Positions 1-10,905 of a DNA stretch of 64,000 nt are shown here, piece by piece. The notes under the pieces were generated by a model. That model was not told the origin of the DNA. It worked only from the letters and a program-made list of their open reading frames with translations, and made no database searches. Source of the stretch: Heloderma charlesbogerti (Eukaryota; Chordata; Lepidosauria; Squamata; Helodermatidae). The stretch's first letter is position 1; each line of letters opens with the position of its first letter. A program made the translations under genes and the position numbers. Location of the stretch: assembly GCA_026122225.1 (NCBI GenBank), contig JANEZZ010001959.1, forward strand, positions 1,435,501-1,499,500. Direction: 5' to 3'.

Positions 1-884
1 AACCAAAACCTCCATGCAGGAAAATTTTGTACATGTATTGTACTTACTAGGATAGTATTTCCAGAGCCATCTACTAAATAGTAAGACTTCCAGTTCTACT
101 TAACTCTAATAACGTGAGCTGTCCCATTCATAAGAAATGTAGTACAGTACATTGATACCATCCCTGTAACAATTTGACAGGAAGGACGTACTCTGCTTAG
201 AAGAGTATGACTGTGATGGGAGTCCCCAGGACTGTCTGGAAAGATGCACAGGGGCTGCCACAGTGGAAATGTAGAGCTGAAAAGAAAAGACACACTCAGA
301 CAGCCTTGGCACACATGTCATGCAAGAACATATCCAAACAGAAGAGTTTGAAAGTGTCAGCTGTACGGAATCAGATATACAGCTGACAAGCAACATAAGG
401 ACTGTGCCAGCCTTTCTGTGGATCATGCTAAATGGCACAGTCCAAATCAATGATTCATAGCCTGATTGAGTATATCCACCAGTGCCTGCTTAGAAAGTTA
501 TTGGGTGAAGCTGCTGTCAGATTGCATCCTAATTCTGTTCCAGAGTTGAAACAGAAACAAAACAAACTTAAGAGGTGGAGACTCAAGTGTGATGCAGGCA
601 AGGGGGGGGGGGAATCCATACCAGACCAGTGTTTTTGCACGCATGTGTTTCTACCTTATTTTGCATTTTCTGATGGGCTTTGCCCCCTCTTTGTTGTTGT
701 TGTTGTTATTACTGTTACTCCTAAATACTATGAGTAGTTAATATTTACCAGCATCTGTGTATTTAGTAGTGATTGAACCACAACCTGAGGCTAACCATCC
801 TCTACTGTCTTTGAGATTGCTTCTTGCATTAGTAACACGTACATTGAATTAATAAGAATAAGAATGATTACTAATGATTTAAAA
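1..884. other. No recognisable gene or repeat
   Basis: I see no supported gene here. Short open frames on both strands have no recognisable domain. A G-run at about 601-611 and a short TTG repeat near 690-705 are the only simple tracts. It may be unique intergenic DNA or very old repeat. Confidence 0.5.
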
Positions 885-1086
885 ACCTCCTGACTGTTAG
901 AGCAATACGGCAATGGAACCAATGACCTAGGGAGGTGGTGGGCTCTCCCACACTGGAGGCCTTCAAGACGAGGCTGGACAGCCATCTGTCGGGGTGCTCT
1001 GACTTGGATTCCTGCATTGAGCAGGGGGTTGGACTCGATGGCCTTGTAGGCCCCTTCCAACCCTACTATTCTATGATTCTATGATT
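885..1086 (+). mobile_element. CR1 LINE, 3' end fragment
   Basis: The sequence matches the 3' ends of the other CR1 copies in this window (13237-13533, 19200-19455, and the minus copies at 44388, 49358 and 57067). It runs from the last ORF2 codons through the short 3' UTR to ATTCTATGATTCTATGATT. Strand is set by that terminal repeat. It is severely 5'-truncated, as is usual for CR1. Confidence 0.9.
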
Positions 1087-1229
1087 ATGGCAGGGAGACC
1101 AAGAATGTTTCCTTATATGCCCATCTTGTACCCACTTCCCATTCCTCAAGGAAGACAGGTATACATGTTCCTGCTTATGTTCACCAGCAACTGGTATTCA
1201 CTGAGGCAAGTTGTCTCTGATACTGAAGA

Positions 1230-1665
1230 TAATATAGAGCCAGCATGGCTAGTAGCCAATAACTAGTTGCTGGGAGCAACCATAAAGGGCTGTTGCCTTC
1301 ATGTCCTGCTTGTGGGCTTCCCTTAGGCTAAGTCTGTGGCCCTCAGCCTAATTTCAAATGTCCCCTGCAAGTGATCAGTTCAGACCACTGGCATGAGTAA
1401 ACTGTCCCTCCCTTGGCAACCTGTTGGCGACACAGAGAGAGAGAGAGAAGGGTGTCAGCAAGCAAGAAAGAAAATGGGTTGAGAGACAAAAGGGTAGCTC
1501 CACCCACATTTAGCACTCCCCCCCCCACAGCATGCACTCCCGACAGATTATCCCTGAGGAATGTAGCCCCCACCCCACCCCACTGCCGCCGCCTTAGGCA
1601 TCTGGTTGTTAGAAGCAGGATGCTGGACTAGATGGAACCTTGGTTTCCTCTAGCAAGTTCCAACT
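1230..1665 (+). mobile_element. CR1-like (L3-type) LINE 3' end, decayed and split
   Basis: 1250-1328 (TTGCTGGGAGCAAC, then CATGTCCTGCTTGTGGG) and 1603-1660 (GATGCTGGACTAGATGGA) are two consecutive parts of the L3-type tail seen intact at 61175-61437 and, reversed, at 56735-57066. About 270 bp of unrelated sequence with a GA run and C-rich tracts lies between them, so the tail appears to have been interrupted. Both parts are diverged. Confidence 0.5.
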
Positions 1666-2100
1666 GATCATTTTAGACCTGATGCTGCAGTCCCAAATAG
1701 GGGGGCCACTTGTGATTTGCTGGGCGTGGGGGGAAAGGACATGCATCACACACAAAAAGAGGACACCAATTTGGGGGGGAAATGCAGATGCCAATTTATA
1801 TGTATAGATGCAAAGTTAGTAATTATTATTATTATTATTTAAATAGAATTATAATATATCTCACTACAATGTGGAAAGACTCTGATGAGGTGACCTGCAT
1901 GCCTTGCTCAGTCTGCTGTCCAGGTGCTGTTGATGAGCAACATCAAGGCCCAGCTCTTCTTTCTCGTGGTTCATTATCTTTAAACCAGACTTGGACTGGA
2001 CACCCCTTCAGATAGGAGACACTTTCAAAACAGAGGACAATCCTGTGGCAGCCTTTCAAAGAGAGGACTGTCCTCTGTAAAGAGGACATACGGCCACCCT
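1666..2100. mobile_element. Possible DNA-transposon remnant
   Basis: The right edge read on the minus strand begins CTAGGGTGGCCGTATGTCC, which resembles a common terminus of short hAT-like elements. Several 'AGAGGAC' blocks occur inside (about 1760, 2030, 2060, 2080). No matching left terminus or target duplication is clear. The class rests on resemblance only. Confidence 0.3.
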
Positions 2101-2989
2101 AGCAACACACTATAAAACAAGTGTGTTTTCTTTTCAGGATGCCATACTTTCATAGTGATTCTGAGCTCAAAAATTGTCATAGGGAATTATCCTCTATTTT
2201 GTGAATAAGATTGTAATAAAAAGAGGGCAAGATGGTTAAAATAAGTTATAGTAGACAAAGTGAGATATGACTTTAAGGCATGGATGAGAGTAGCAGACCT
2301 CTGACTTCATTTATACATTCACTATTAGATCAGTTATCCAAAACATCTTTTTATCAAACCATTTCTTATTATTATATTCTTTTTGTATCATAGTAACAGC
2401 CATTACTCCACACTTGGAGCCATTCAAAATTCAAGGTTCTATATTTTATCTACTCATATTATGGACTTAAAAATAAAAAAATGAAGGGAATAAGCACAGC
2501 TTCAAAATAAATGTGAAATATAGCTTTATAAGAAAGGGTGGGAAGCAGCAGCAGTTTCAGAATAAATAAATTTGAGTTACCAAAGTGAATCCAAGGTAAG
2601 CATTACTAGGTAGAGAAGAATATCATTTTGACTGCTCACTTGATAGTGAAGTCTATTTAGCAAATGTTGGGTATAGAGATTTTCAGAAAGATGCTACATG
2701 AGTTGCTTAAGTGATGTACATCTGGTGACAAACCTAGAATTGCTACCTCATGTGGCATATGCCCTGATTCAGAGGTTCTTTCAAAATATGTTACCAGTAT
2801 GTAGGCAACTCTGAGCTACCTGATTAGCCACACATATTCAAAGCCTCCCAAAATCAGATACCATAATAGAGCAAGCCTAATACTTCACTTTCGATATGGG
2901 TGATACGGAATTATTTCTTTAAAAAACCCTAAGACAAGATTTGTCTTTTACTACAGAAGTATCAGCATAACAGCACTAAATGCAAAAGT
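2101..2989. other. AT-rich DNA, nothing recognised
   Basis: No gene, repeat family or structured RNA that I can support. The sequence is AT-rich with scattered stops in all frames. Confidence 0.5.
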
Positions 2990-5292
2990 TTGTTGTTCAG
3001 TCGTTCAGTCGTGTCCGACTCTTCGTGACCCCATGGACCATAGCACGCCAGGCCTTCCTGTCCTGCGCTCTCTCCCGGAGCGTGCTCAAGTTCATATTCA
3101 TTGCATCCGAGATGCTATCTAGCCATCTCATCCTCTGCCGTCCCCTTCTCCTTTTGCCTTCAGTCTTTCCCAGCATTAGGGTCTTTTCCAGGGAGTTTTC
3201 TCTTCACATTAGGTGGCCAAAATATTGGCGCTTCAGCTTCACTATCTGTCCTTCCAATGAGCACTCAGGGTTGATTTCCTTTAGGATGGACTGATTTGAC
3301 CTCCTTGCAGTCCAGGGGACTCGTAAGAGTCTTCTCCAGCACCACAGTTCGAAAGCATCAATTCTTCGGCGCTCAGCTTTCCTTATAGTCCAGCTCTCAC
3401 AGCCATACATTACTACTGGGAAAACCATAGCTTTGATTAGACGGACCTTTGTCGGCAAGGTGATGTCTCTGCTTCTTACTATGCTGTCTAGGTTGGCCAT
3501 AGCTTTCCTCCCAAGGAGCAAGCGTCTTTTAATTTCATGGCTACAGTCACCGTCTGCGGTGATCTTGGAGCCCAAGAAAGTAAAATCTGTCACTGCTTCC
3601 ATTTCTTCCCCTTCTATATGCCAGGAAGTGATGGGGCCAGATGCCATGATCTTCGTTTTTTTAATGTTGAGTTTCAAACCAGCTTTTGCACTCTCCTCTT
3701 TCACCCTCCACAAGAGGCTCTTGAGATCCTCTTCGCTTTCTGCCATTAGGGTGGTATCGTCTGCATATCGGACGTTGTTGATAATTCTCCCAGCAATCTT
3801 AATTCCGACCTCTGATTCATCCAACCCGGCATTTCTCATGATGTACTCTGCATATAAGTTAAATAAGCAGGGTGACAATATGCAGCCTTGTCGTACTCCT
3901 TTCCCAATTTTGAACCAATCGGTTGTTCCATGTCTGGTTCTTACTGTTGCTTCTTGACCCTCGTACAGGTTTCTCAGGAGACAGGTAAGGTGGTCTGGTA
4001 CTCCCATCACTTTAAGAATTTGCCACAGTTTGTTGTGATCCACACAATCAAAGGCTTTAGCGTAGTCAATGAAGCAGAAATAGACGTTTTTCTGGAATTC
4101 TCTTGCTTTCTCCATGATGCAGCGAATGTTGGCGATTTGATCTCTAGTTCCTCTGCCTCTTCGAAACCCAGCTTGTACTTCCGGTAGTTCTCGGTTCGCA
4201 TACTGCTGAAGCCTAGCTTGTAGGATTTTGAGCATCACCTTGCTGGCATGTGAAATGAGCGCAATTGTGCGGTAGTTTGAACACTCTTTGGCGTTGCCCT
4301 TCTTTGGAATTGGAATGTAAACTGACCTTTTCCAGTCTTGTGGCCACTGCTGAGTGTTCCAAATTTGTTGGCATATTGAATGCAGCACTTTAACAGCACC
4401 ATCTTTTAGGATTTTAAATAGCTTGGCTGGAATACTGTCATCTCCGCTAGCTTTGTTGTTACTAATGCTTCCTAAGGCCCACTTGACTTCACTCTCTAGG
4501 ATGTCCGGCTCAAGTTCAGTGACCGCACTATCATGGCTATCAGGGACATTCAGATCTTTCCTGTATAGTTCTTCTGTGTATTCTTGCCACCTCTTCTTAA
4601 TCTCATCTGCTTCTGTTAGGTCCCTGCCTTCTTTGTCCTTTATCATGCCCGTCTTTGCACAAAACGTTCCCTTGAGATCTCCAATTTTCTTGAAGAGATC
4701 TCTAGTCTTTCCCATTCTGTTGTTTTCCTCGATTTCTTTGCATTGTTCATTTAAGAAGGCCTTCTTGTCTCTCCTTGCTATTCTCTGGAACTCTGCATTC
4801 AGTTGGGTATATCTTCCCCTTTCTCCCTTGCTTTTCGCTTCCCTTCTTTCGTGAGCTACTTGTAAAGCCTCATCAGACAGCCACTTGGCTTTCTTGCATT
4901 TCTTTTTCTTTGGGATGGATTGAGTTGCTGCCTCCTGAACAATGTTACGGACCTCCGTCCATAGTTCCTCAGGCACTCTGTCTATCAGGTCTAATCCCTG
5001 AAATCTATTCCTCACCTCCACTGTATATTCATCAGGGATATGATTTAGGTCATACCTGAACGGTTTAGTGGTTTTCCCGACGTTCTTCAATTTAAGCCGA
5101 AATTTTGCAAGAAGCAGCTCATGATCTGAGCCACAGTCAGCTCCAGGTCTTGTTTTGACTGACTGTATGGAGCTTCTCCATCTTTGGCTGCAAAGGACAT
5201 AATCAATCTGATTTCGATATTGACCATCTGGTGATGTCCATGTGTAGAGTCGCCTCTTGTGCTGTTGGAAAAGAGTGTTTGCTATGATCAGC
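2990..5292 (-). mobile_element. BovB (RTE clade) LINE, 5'-truncated
   Basis: This minus-strand copy runs from the C-terminal part of the endonuclease to the BovB 3' terminus, whose reverse strand contains the typical GTTCAGTCGTGTCCGACTC at 3003-3021. Homology starts abruptly near 5292, so the N-terminal endonuclease is missing. The tail after the stop codon is only a few bases (ACAACA-like), as in RTE elements, with no poly(A). BovB is widespread in squamates. The copy is only lightly damaged, which suggests a fairly recent insertion. I could not identify a target duplication. Confidence 0.93.
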
Positions 5293-5306
5293 ATAAATTC
5301 AAACAC
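2997..5306 (-). pseudogene. BovB ORF2 (endonuclease C-terminus, reverse transcriptase), one in-frame stop
   Basis: The frame is open for 700 codons (5306 down to 3207). It begins inside the APE-type endonuclease, whose terminal SDH motif is at residues 60-62. The reverse transcriptase follows: FIDYAKAFD at about 412-420 carries the first catalytic Asp, QGCILSP is at 473-479, and the YADD box is at 514-517. A Cys/Trp-rich C-terminal region typical of RTE proteins comes next. A single TGA at 3204-3206 interrupts it. Downstream the same frame stays open to a natural-looking stop at 2997-2999. The TGA sits where an Arg codon is expected, so a CpG CGA-to-TGA change is the simplest cause. All catalytic RT residues I can check are present. 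It lacks most of the endonuclease, so it is inactive as it stands. Confidence 0.9.
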
Positions 5307-6689
5307 ATGAAATATTCAGCATCATTCTAAACAAGGCTTCTCAAGTACAATTGGTAGTTCTCAGTGACAATCAATAGCAACCGTACCACACTGATTCTAC
5401 AGGCAACTGGTCGGGGAGGCTGATCCAAGAGAAGAGCTCCTCCTGTCGCGTGTTCTGAGCCTCCTTTATATGCGTTTTGGATGCTATAAAATATGTTCAA
5501 ACTATTTTTGCTACTTCTTTATTTTACTTATCTAACAATTCCAAAGATGCACTTGTACCCTAAATTTTAATATGTCTAAATAAGATTATTGAATTTCCAA
5601 ACATCTTATCAAAATAAACGACCATAACAATATACAGTACTTATGCAAAGCTTTTAGCCTTTCTTGACATGTTACAGATGTGTTTGTGACACAAAAATAT
5701 TCCCTTGATTTCATCCTGTCTTGTGAGCTTGTTTTCTTATTTCATATCTGTTGTATTTTACGATCTGGGATAAGCTTACTTATCTGATAAGGTAAGATAA
5801 GGTTACTTATCTGATAGCCTACCTGGCTTTGTTATGAAGCTAATTGTTTTATAGTATTCTTTTTTCTTTCTTTTTTTACAATGCTAAGGGGAAGACATAA
5901 CTATAAATTTAACATGTTTACCTCCATTTCTGGATTCCTTTCTTATCAGTAAAGAGTGGCAATGATCAATCTCCCATGGCCTGACATTGCCGATACTTAT
6001 CTGGCAAACCTCAGAGATGAGACACTTTTATTACTTGTGGGTCTGGAGGCCAAGCTGTGTTGCATTAGCCACTGGAATCTCATTTTTAATTCCAGAATTC
6101 TCTTGGAGACATTTGGTTTTAGAATTTCCTAACTGGGCAGTAGGGGTTAGATGACGCAAATATGTAAAATTTGTCTGATCTGCCACACTCAGAAAACAGG
6201 TCCGTTGCCTTCAAAGATTGCAGGAATAAAAGGGATACACATGAAGAATGTAGCTGATCAGCTTAATATCATGATGACTACTCAGTTCAGTACAGAAAAA
6301 CACACCACCACTGTTGCTCACAGCCAGACCAAGGCATTCTGGTGTATAAGGAAAATGAAAATGATACCTCTTCCCATTAATTAACATGGGGAACATCTAC
6401 CAGGAGATTCTCACATGTGTAAGCCTTGGTGAAATGTACAAGAGTTGTGTAAGAGCATTAGTGCAATCTTACAGAACTATGCTTTTTTCAGATTCAGAAA
6501 CCATGTGGTCAGATTCAACTGCATGATCCCTTCCAGGGTCAATTGCCTAGCTCCTGATCATCACTTTCCTCACAGCAGGGGGAATGACAGGATAGGAAGG
6601 GGCCACCCCTTGGTCCCATTTAAATCACTTACTGAAGCAGACTCCCACACCACTGGGACTAAGTGTTTAAATGCACTCTGTAACACAGC
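5293..6689. other. Intergenic DNA, nothing recognised
   Basis: About 1.4 kb with no supported gene or repeat. Two short TTACTTATCTGATA-like repeats occur near 5778-5812. Open frames are short and have no recognisable domain. Confidence 0.45.
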
Positions 6690-6784
6690 TTTCCCAAACC
6701 TTGTGCCATTGAGATGTGTTGGACTACAACTTCTATCATCCCCAATGGCCATGCTGGTTGGAGATTATGGGAGTTGCAGCCATG
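6690..6784. repeat. Foldback repeat family F (decayed copy)
   Basis: It carries GGACTACAACTTCTATCAT followed by an imperfect reverse arm (TTATGGGAGTTGCAG), the signature of a roughly 100-bp foldback repeat. Other copies lie at 33455-33590, 37085-37215, 53895-54050, 54075-54200 and 63853-63945. Confidence 0.55.
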
Positions 6785-6840
<56 letters not shown>

Positions 6841-6842
6841 AT
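6785..6842. repeat. (GT)n(GA)n microsatellite
   Basis: A run of GT dinucleotides is followed directly by GA dinucleotides. The same compound order occurs at 50755-50811 and 62218-62272. Confidence 0.95.
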
Positions 6843-6852
6843 CAGTCAGTCA

Positions 6853-7072
6853 CCAGGTTCAGACAGTCACGGGAGGAAAAGAAGCCATTGTGGCTTCTCC
6901 CCACTCCCCGATGCCATACGCACACCCCTTGGTTACATAATTTCCTACGCTGCAGCCAACCCATGCTGCAGCACAGATAATTATGTAACCAAGAGGTGCG
7001 CACATGGCACATACAGGGATGGGGGGAGAAGCCACAATGGCTTCGTTTCCCCCCTGCAATTGTCCGAACACC
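6853..7072. mobile_element. Foldback MITE, family D
   Basis: The two halves are near-perfect reverse complements over about 90 bp. GAAGCCATTGTGGCTTCTCC on the left pairs with GGAGAAGCCACAATGGCTTC on the right, and GGTTACATAATT pairs with AATTATGTAACC. A smaller stem (CTGCAGC/GCTGCAG) lies at the centre. A longer relative sits at 43300-43680. It has no coding capacity. The superfamily is not determined. Confidence 0.75.
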
Positions 7073-7199
7073 CCTATGGGCATTGAGCTAGAGTGAGAGA
7101 ATAAAAGAGATGTGGGGGATGAGTTGATTGGTAGATGGGGAGAGGAACAAAAAGAGTTTCTCTTTTGTGAAATAGTTTTCTGATGATGCTGAAAACTGT

Positions 7200-8250
7200 G
7201 GGTTCAAAGGAGTTGCTTAGTGAGTTGGGCCTCAAATCTCACCTCCGCCTTGTACTTTTGGGAAGATGTGCGGCTAGCCCTTTGTGACTAGCCATTAGGG
7301 ATGTACAAAACACTTACCTGGTTTCATCCAGGGACATCCGCGGTGGGGGGGGAGGCACTCCGTCCCTCCCCCTGAAATTCTCCTCAGCCGGCTCCGCTCT
7401 GTGGCGACTCTGCGGAGCCGCTGGCCAGGGCCACCCACAGCCGTACATCTGGCTGCTGGGCTGCGCAGGGACGCAAATGGCGGCCACCGTAGCCGCCATT
7501 TGCGTCCCTGTCTTTTGCCGTGATAGGCTACATATATATTTACGTAGCCTATCACGGCAAAAAAAGGCAATGCAAATGGTGGCAGCTACGGCGGCTGCCA
7601 TTTGCATTCCAGGTTTTTTTGCCGTGATAGGCTACGTAAATATTTACGTAGCCTATCACGGCAAAAGACAGGGGCACAAATGGCGTAGCAGCCGCCATTT
7701 GCACCCCTGTCTTTTGCCGTGATAGGCTACATAAATGTTTACGTAGCCTATCGCGGCAAAAAACAGGGGCGCAAATGGTGGCAGCTATGGCGGCTGCCAT
7801 TTGCGTTCCCTTTTTTGCCGTGATAGGCTACGTAAATATTTACGTAGCTTATCACGGCCTCTGCAAGGACGCAAATAGCATCCCTGCATTAGCCATGATA
7901 GGCTACTGGCTACGTAAGTATTTATATAGCCTATCACGGCAATAATGAAGAAGCGAATGGCGGCCGCAAACGCGGCTGCCATTCGCAAAGCAGCGCGAAC
8001 GGCACCAGGTAAGTGCTCCATTTCGCGTGCCTTTTGCGGGGTGGTGGGGCGGGGGGCTTCGTTCTGCCACGGATTTCGGGGGGCCGAATGCACTGGCATT
8101 CGGCCTCACTGAGATCCGCGGCAGAATTCTCCAACATCCCTACTAGCCATGCCTCCCATAGCAGCCATTTTGAGCTGGTGCCAGGACAGTTTCTCAAATT
8201 GCCAAATGTGCCCACAAACCCAAGAAGTTTGCCTACCTCAGTTCTAAGAC
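7200..8250. mobile_element. MITE family E, interrupted by a hAT element
   Basis: Flanks 7200-7295 and 8143-8250 are two parts of one short element. Its other copies are at 29095-29237 and 55615-56215. They share TGACTAGCCAT, then GCAGCCATTTTG, then TTTCTCAAATTGCCAAATG and a 3' part AAAAGGTTGCCTACCCCTG or similar. The hairpin-array hAT at 7296-8142 landed inside it and duplicated CTAGCCAT. The exact left end is uncertain. Confidence 0.6.
7296..8142. mobile_element. Non-autonomous hAT-like element made of a palindrome array
   Basis: The element starts TAGGGATGT and ends ACATCCCTA (9-bp inverted termini). It is flanked by perfect 8-bp direct repeats CTAGCCAT at 7288-7295 and 8143-8150; this target-site length is characteristic of hAT transposons. 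Inside are alternating palindromes. 'A' units (AAATGGCGGC paired with its complement) lie at about 7468-7508, 7571-7606, 7671-7707, 7770-7805 and 7953-7986. 'B' units (GTGATAGGCTACGTAAAT paired with its complement) lie at about 7513-7562, 7617-7666, 7712-7761, 7817-7858 and 7891-7942. The right end holds a further subterminal stem (8062-8127) enclosing GCCGAATGC/GCATTCGGC. No transposase is encoded, so it must have been moved in trans. Confidence 0.9.
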
Positions 8251-8335
8251 ATTTTAAGTTAAAAGCCTGTCATCAGAAACCTAGCGTAACCTCCAGCCCT
8301 ACCATTGCTTGTAGGACATTCAGAACTGTCTAATC

Positions 8336-8763
8336 CAGGGGTCCCCACCCCCAGGCCGCAGACCAATACCAATACATGGCCTGTTAGGAACTGGGCCGCA
8401 TAGGGGTGTGTGAAACCCCCTTACCTTGGGTCCGTGGGGGTCCGCGGGGGGGGGGAGGCGATCCGTCCCTCCTCCCCAGAATCCTCGCCGGCCCGGCCGG
8501 CTCCGCTCCGCAGCAAGTCCGCAGAGCTGCCTGCCGGCTCCGGCCGCTGGCGGACGTCCAGCCGCTTGGATGCCATTTGCGTCCCTGTTCTTCAAGTAAT
8601 AGGCTATGTAAATCTTTACGTAACCTATTACTGCAAAGAACAGGGATGCAAATGGCGTCCCAGCGGCCAGAAGTCTGCCCATGAAACCACCACCACCCTG
8701 GTCTGTGGAAAAATGGTCTTCCACGAGACTGGTCCCTGGTGCAAAAAAGGTTGGGGACCACTG
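8336..8763. mobile_element. hAT-like element with an inner hairpin-family fragment
   Basis: Termini CAGGGGTCCCCA and TGGGGACCACTG are inverted, and the perfect 8-bp duplication GTCTAATC lies at 8328-8335 and 8764-8771. The outer 65 and 80 bp (AACTGGGCCGCA on the left, GGTCTTCCACGAGACTGG on the right) resemble a tetrapod hAT family. The interior from about 8401 (TAGGGGTGTGTG, CCTTACCT, GGAGGCGATCCGTCCCTCC) matches the left end of the element at 7296. It includes one large hairpin (8559-8671) centred on TAATAGGCTATGTAAATC. Either a hAT landed in a hAT and lost its right end, or the outer element captured the inner one. Confidence 0.85.
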
Positions 8764-9744
8764 GTCTAATCCATGCATTCCGAAATGATGTGGCAGACCA
8801 CACAGTAGTGTGCTGCAAGATAAATGATACGTGAGGTGTTAGCATTCTGTGAGAAATCAAGTGATTTAAGGCAGAATCCTAGGCAGGTTTAGACAGAAAA
8901 AAGTCCTACAACTCCCAGCATTCCCTGTGACATCTCTGCGCAACTTGAATGCTTTGAAATGGCTTCCTTCCAATCAGAAACAATGCCCAGAACAAGGAGT
9001 CACACAGGAAAAAGAGTGTGCTTCTGCTATCAGAAATTTGGGAAACAAACATTGGCTAAATTGCTGGCAGCCTGGAGTTTCTGTACTTAAGGGTATTTTA
9101 GTTCACGCTTCTGATGCTGTTGCTGGAAGAAGAAAAAATGAAACTAGTAATCTAAGCTTGTCATTCGTTTTGGCAAAAGAAAGAAAAGCAGAGGTCCGTA
9201 TTAAGCATTTGCAGGCAATGCAGAGAAAGTATGAGTCAAAAAGCCAACAAGCAATTCATGAAACGCAACAGAATATTTTCACTTCCTCCTGGCAGTGGGA
9301 GCAAGCGAGAGGAGAGACATTTCTCAGCTGTCTGAGTCTCTACACCTACAGAAATTAAATTGGGAAAGACATGACAATGCAATATGAAGGAGGAGACATA
9401 CCAATGTCAGGGAATTCAAACATTACATTACTGGGGCAACATTTGTCTGGGACTGGCAATTAGTCCATGAATACTGTACCTAGAAGTGCATTAACCCAAA
9501 AGTATGCAGAAGTTCCCCTTTTCTTTCTGTTTCCCTGCAACCTGCTCAGGGCTACTTTATACAACCAGCAGAATCAAGTAGTAAAACTTTTCCTGGGTTG
9601 GACCACTTGAATGAATCTCCACAATAAACAAAACAAAATCCAACTTTCTGTAGATTTGAGCTTCTCCTTGACATGCTGTTTTTCTATATGCAGGGAGTCT
9701 CTTCACCAACCACCAGCTTCACCAACAACTACAATAAAAACAAT
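8764..9744. other. Intergenic DNA, little recognised
   Basis: A fragment with CTACAACTCCCAGCATTCCC (8907-8927) resembles part of foldback family F. The 143-codon open frame at 8927-9358 has no recognisable domain and its composition does not suggest a gene. Nothing else is supported. Confidence 0.45.
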
Positions 9745-10470
9745 TCAAGGACCAAATCAGTTTACATACAGCCCAGGGAAAGCCTAGGTGTTTTTAGGAA
9801 GGGATTAAAAGATGACACATTTTCTCCCTCACGAACTGCATGAGGGAAGGTTTTCCAGAGAGCAGGTGCTGCTACAGAGAAGGCCTGCCATCTCGGTACT
9901 TCATGGCAACATTCCATTCATTTTTGTGTAACCAGCAAGGCCTCCTCTGATTTTCTTAAAATTCACCTGAGTATGTATAAGGGAAGGTGGGCTGCTAGGT
10001 ATCCTGGTCACAAGTTGTTTAGGGCTTTATATGACAATAGCATAACCTTGTACGTGGCTCAGTAGCTAATAGGCAGCCAGGGCAATTCTTTTAACACAGG
10101 TGTTATGTGAGCACAGTTAGGTGGCCCAGTGAGCACCCCAGCTGCTACATTCCGCACTAGCTGCAGCTTCTGAACCACACACAAGGGCAGCCCCACATAC
10201 AGCGTATTGCAGTAGTCTAATCGTGAGGTTACCAGTGCATGGATGACTGTGGCTAGGCTATCTCTATCCAGGAATGAACATAGTTGGTGCACCAACCGAA
10301 GTTGGTAATGGACGCTCTTGGCCATTGAGGCCACCTAGGCCTCCAGTGACAAAGATGGATCCAGGAGCACCCCAAACTATGGACCTGCTCCTTCAGAGGG
10401 AGTGCCGCTTTATCCAGAACAGACAAATACCCCAATTTCAGTAGGCCATGATAGCCAGTCACAAGGCTAA
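9745..10470 (-). mobile_element. L2 LINE fragment
   Basis: The minus strand encodes typical L2 C-terminal blocks: [20 protein letters not shown], a KLQLVRNVAA block, and HITPVLKELPWLP (10059-10334). Upstream, in frames broken by indels, comes the segment with LKEQVHSLG. The region towards 9745 matches the end of the L2 ORF. It is diverged and lacks a clear tail. Confidence 0.85.
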
Positions 10471-10905
10471 AGGGTCGTAGGGAACATGCATTTGCCAGAG
10501 ACATTCGGAGAGAAACACTGCATAGATGTGTACATGCTAAGGCTAGAAGCCTCTGAGCCAAGGTGGGGGAGTTGAAGTTCTTGGTTTTAAAGGAGAACAT
10601 AGATATAGTAGGTACACAGAAACCTGGTGGAATTGGGAGAACTAATGGCATTGGTTATCTTTGGATACAAACTCTATTGGTAGGACAGAGAAAGGTGCAC
10701 AGGAGGCAGAGTTGCTCTGTACATCAAAGAACGCATGAAGTCAAACAAACTAGAAAGCTCAGAAGGGGCAGACTCCTCAATAGAATTGCTACGGTGGCAA
10801 TATCAGGCCCCAAAAGTAATATAGTACAAGGTCATACTATTGGCCCCCTAACCAAAATGCTCAGGGTGATCTTGAGATAGAGAACGAAATTCGGGAGACA
10901 TCCAA

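Noticed and set aside
3433..4854. Plus-strand open frames opposite BovB
   Set aside because: They are antisense shadows of the BovB ORF2 reading frame.
7468..7986. CRISPR-like array of repeats and spacers
   Set aside because: The repeated units are palindromes, their 'spacers' are also repeated palindromes, and the whole lies in a hAT element with target duplication in a vertebrate genome.
8384..8860. Open frames of 152-158 codons on the minus strand
   Set aside because: They span the termini of a non-autonomous hAT element and run into its flanks; the length comes from GC-rich palindromic sequence.
8927..9358. 143-codon plus-strand open frame
   Set aside because: No recognisable domain, no splice or promoter context, and no sign of conservation in any related copy in the window.
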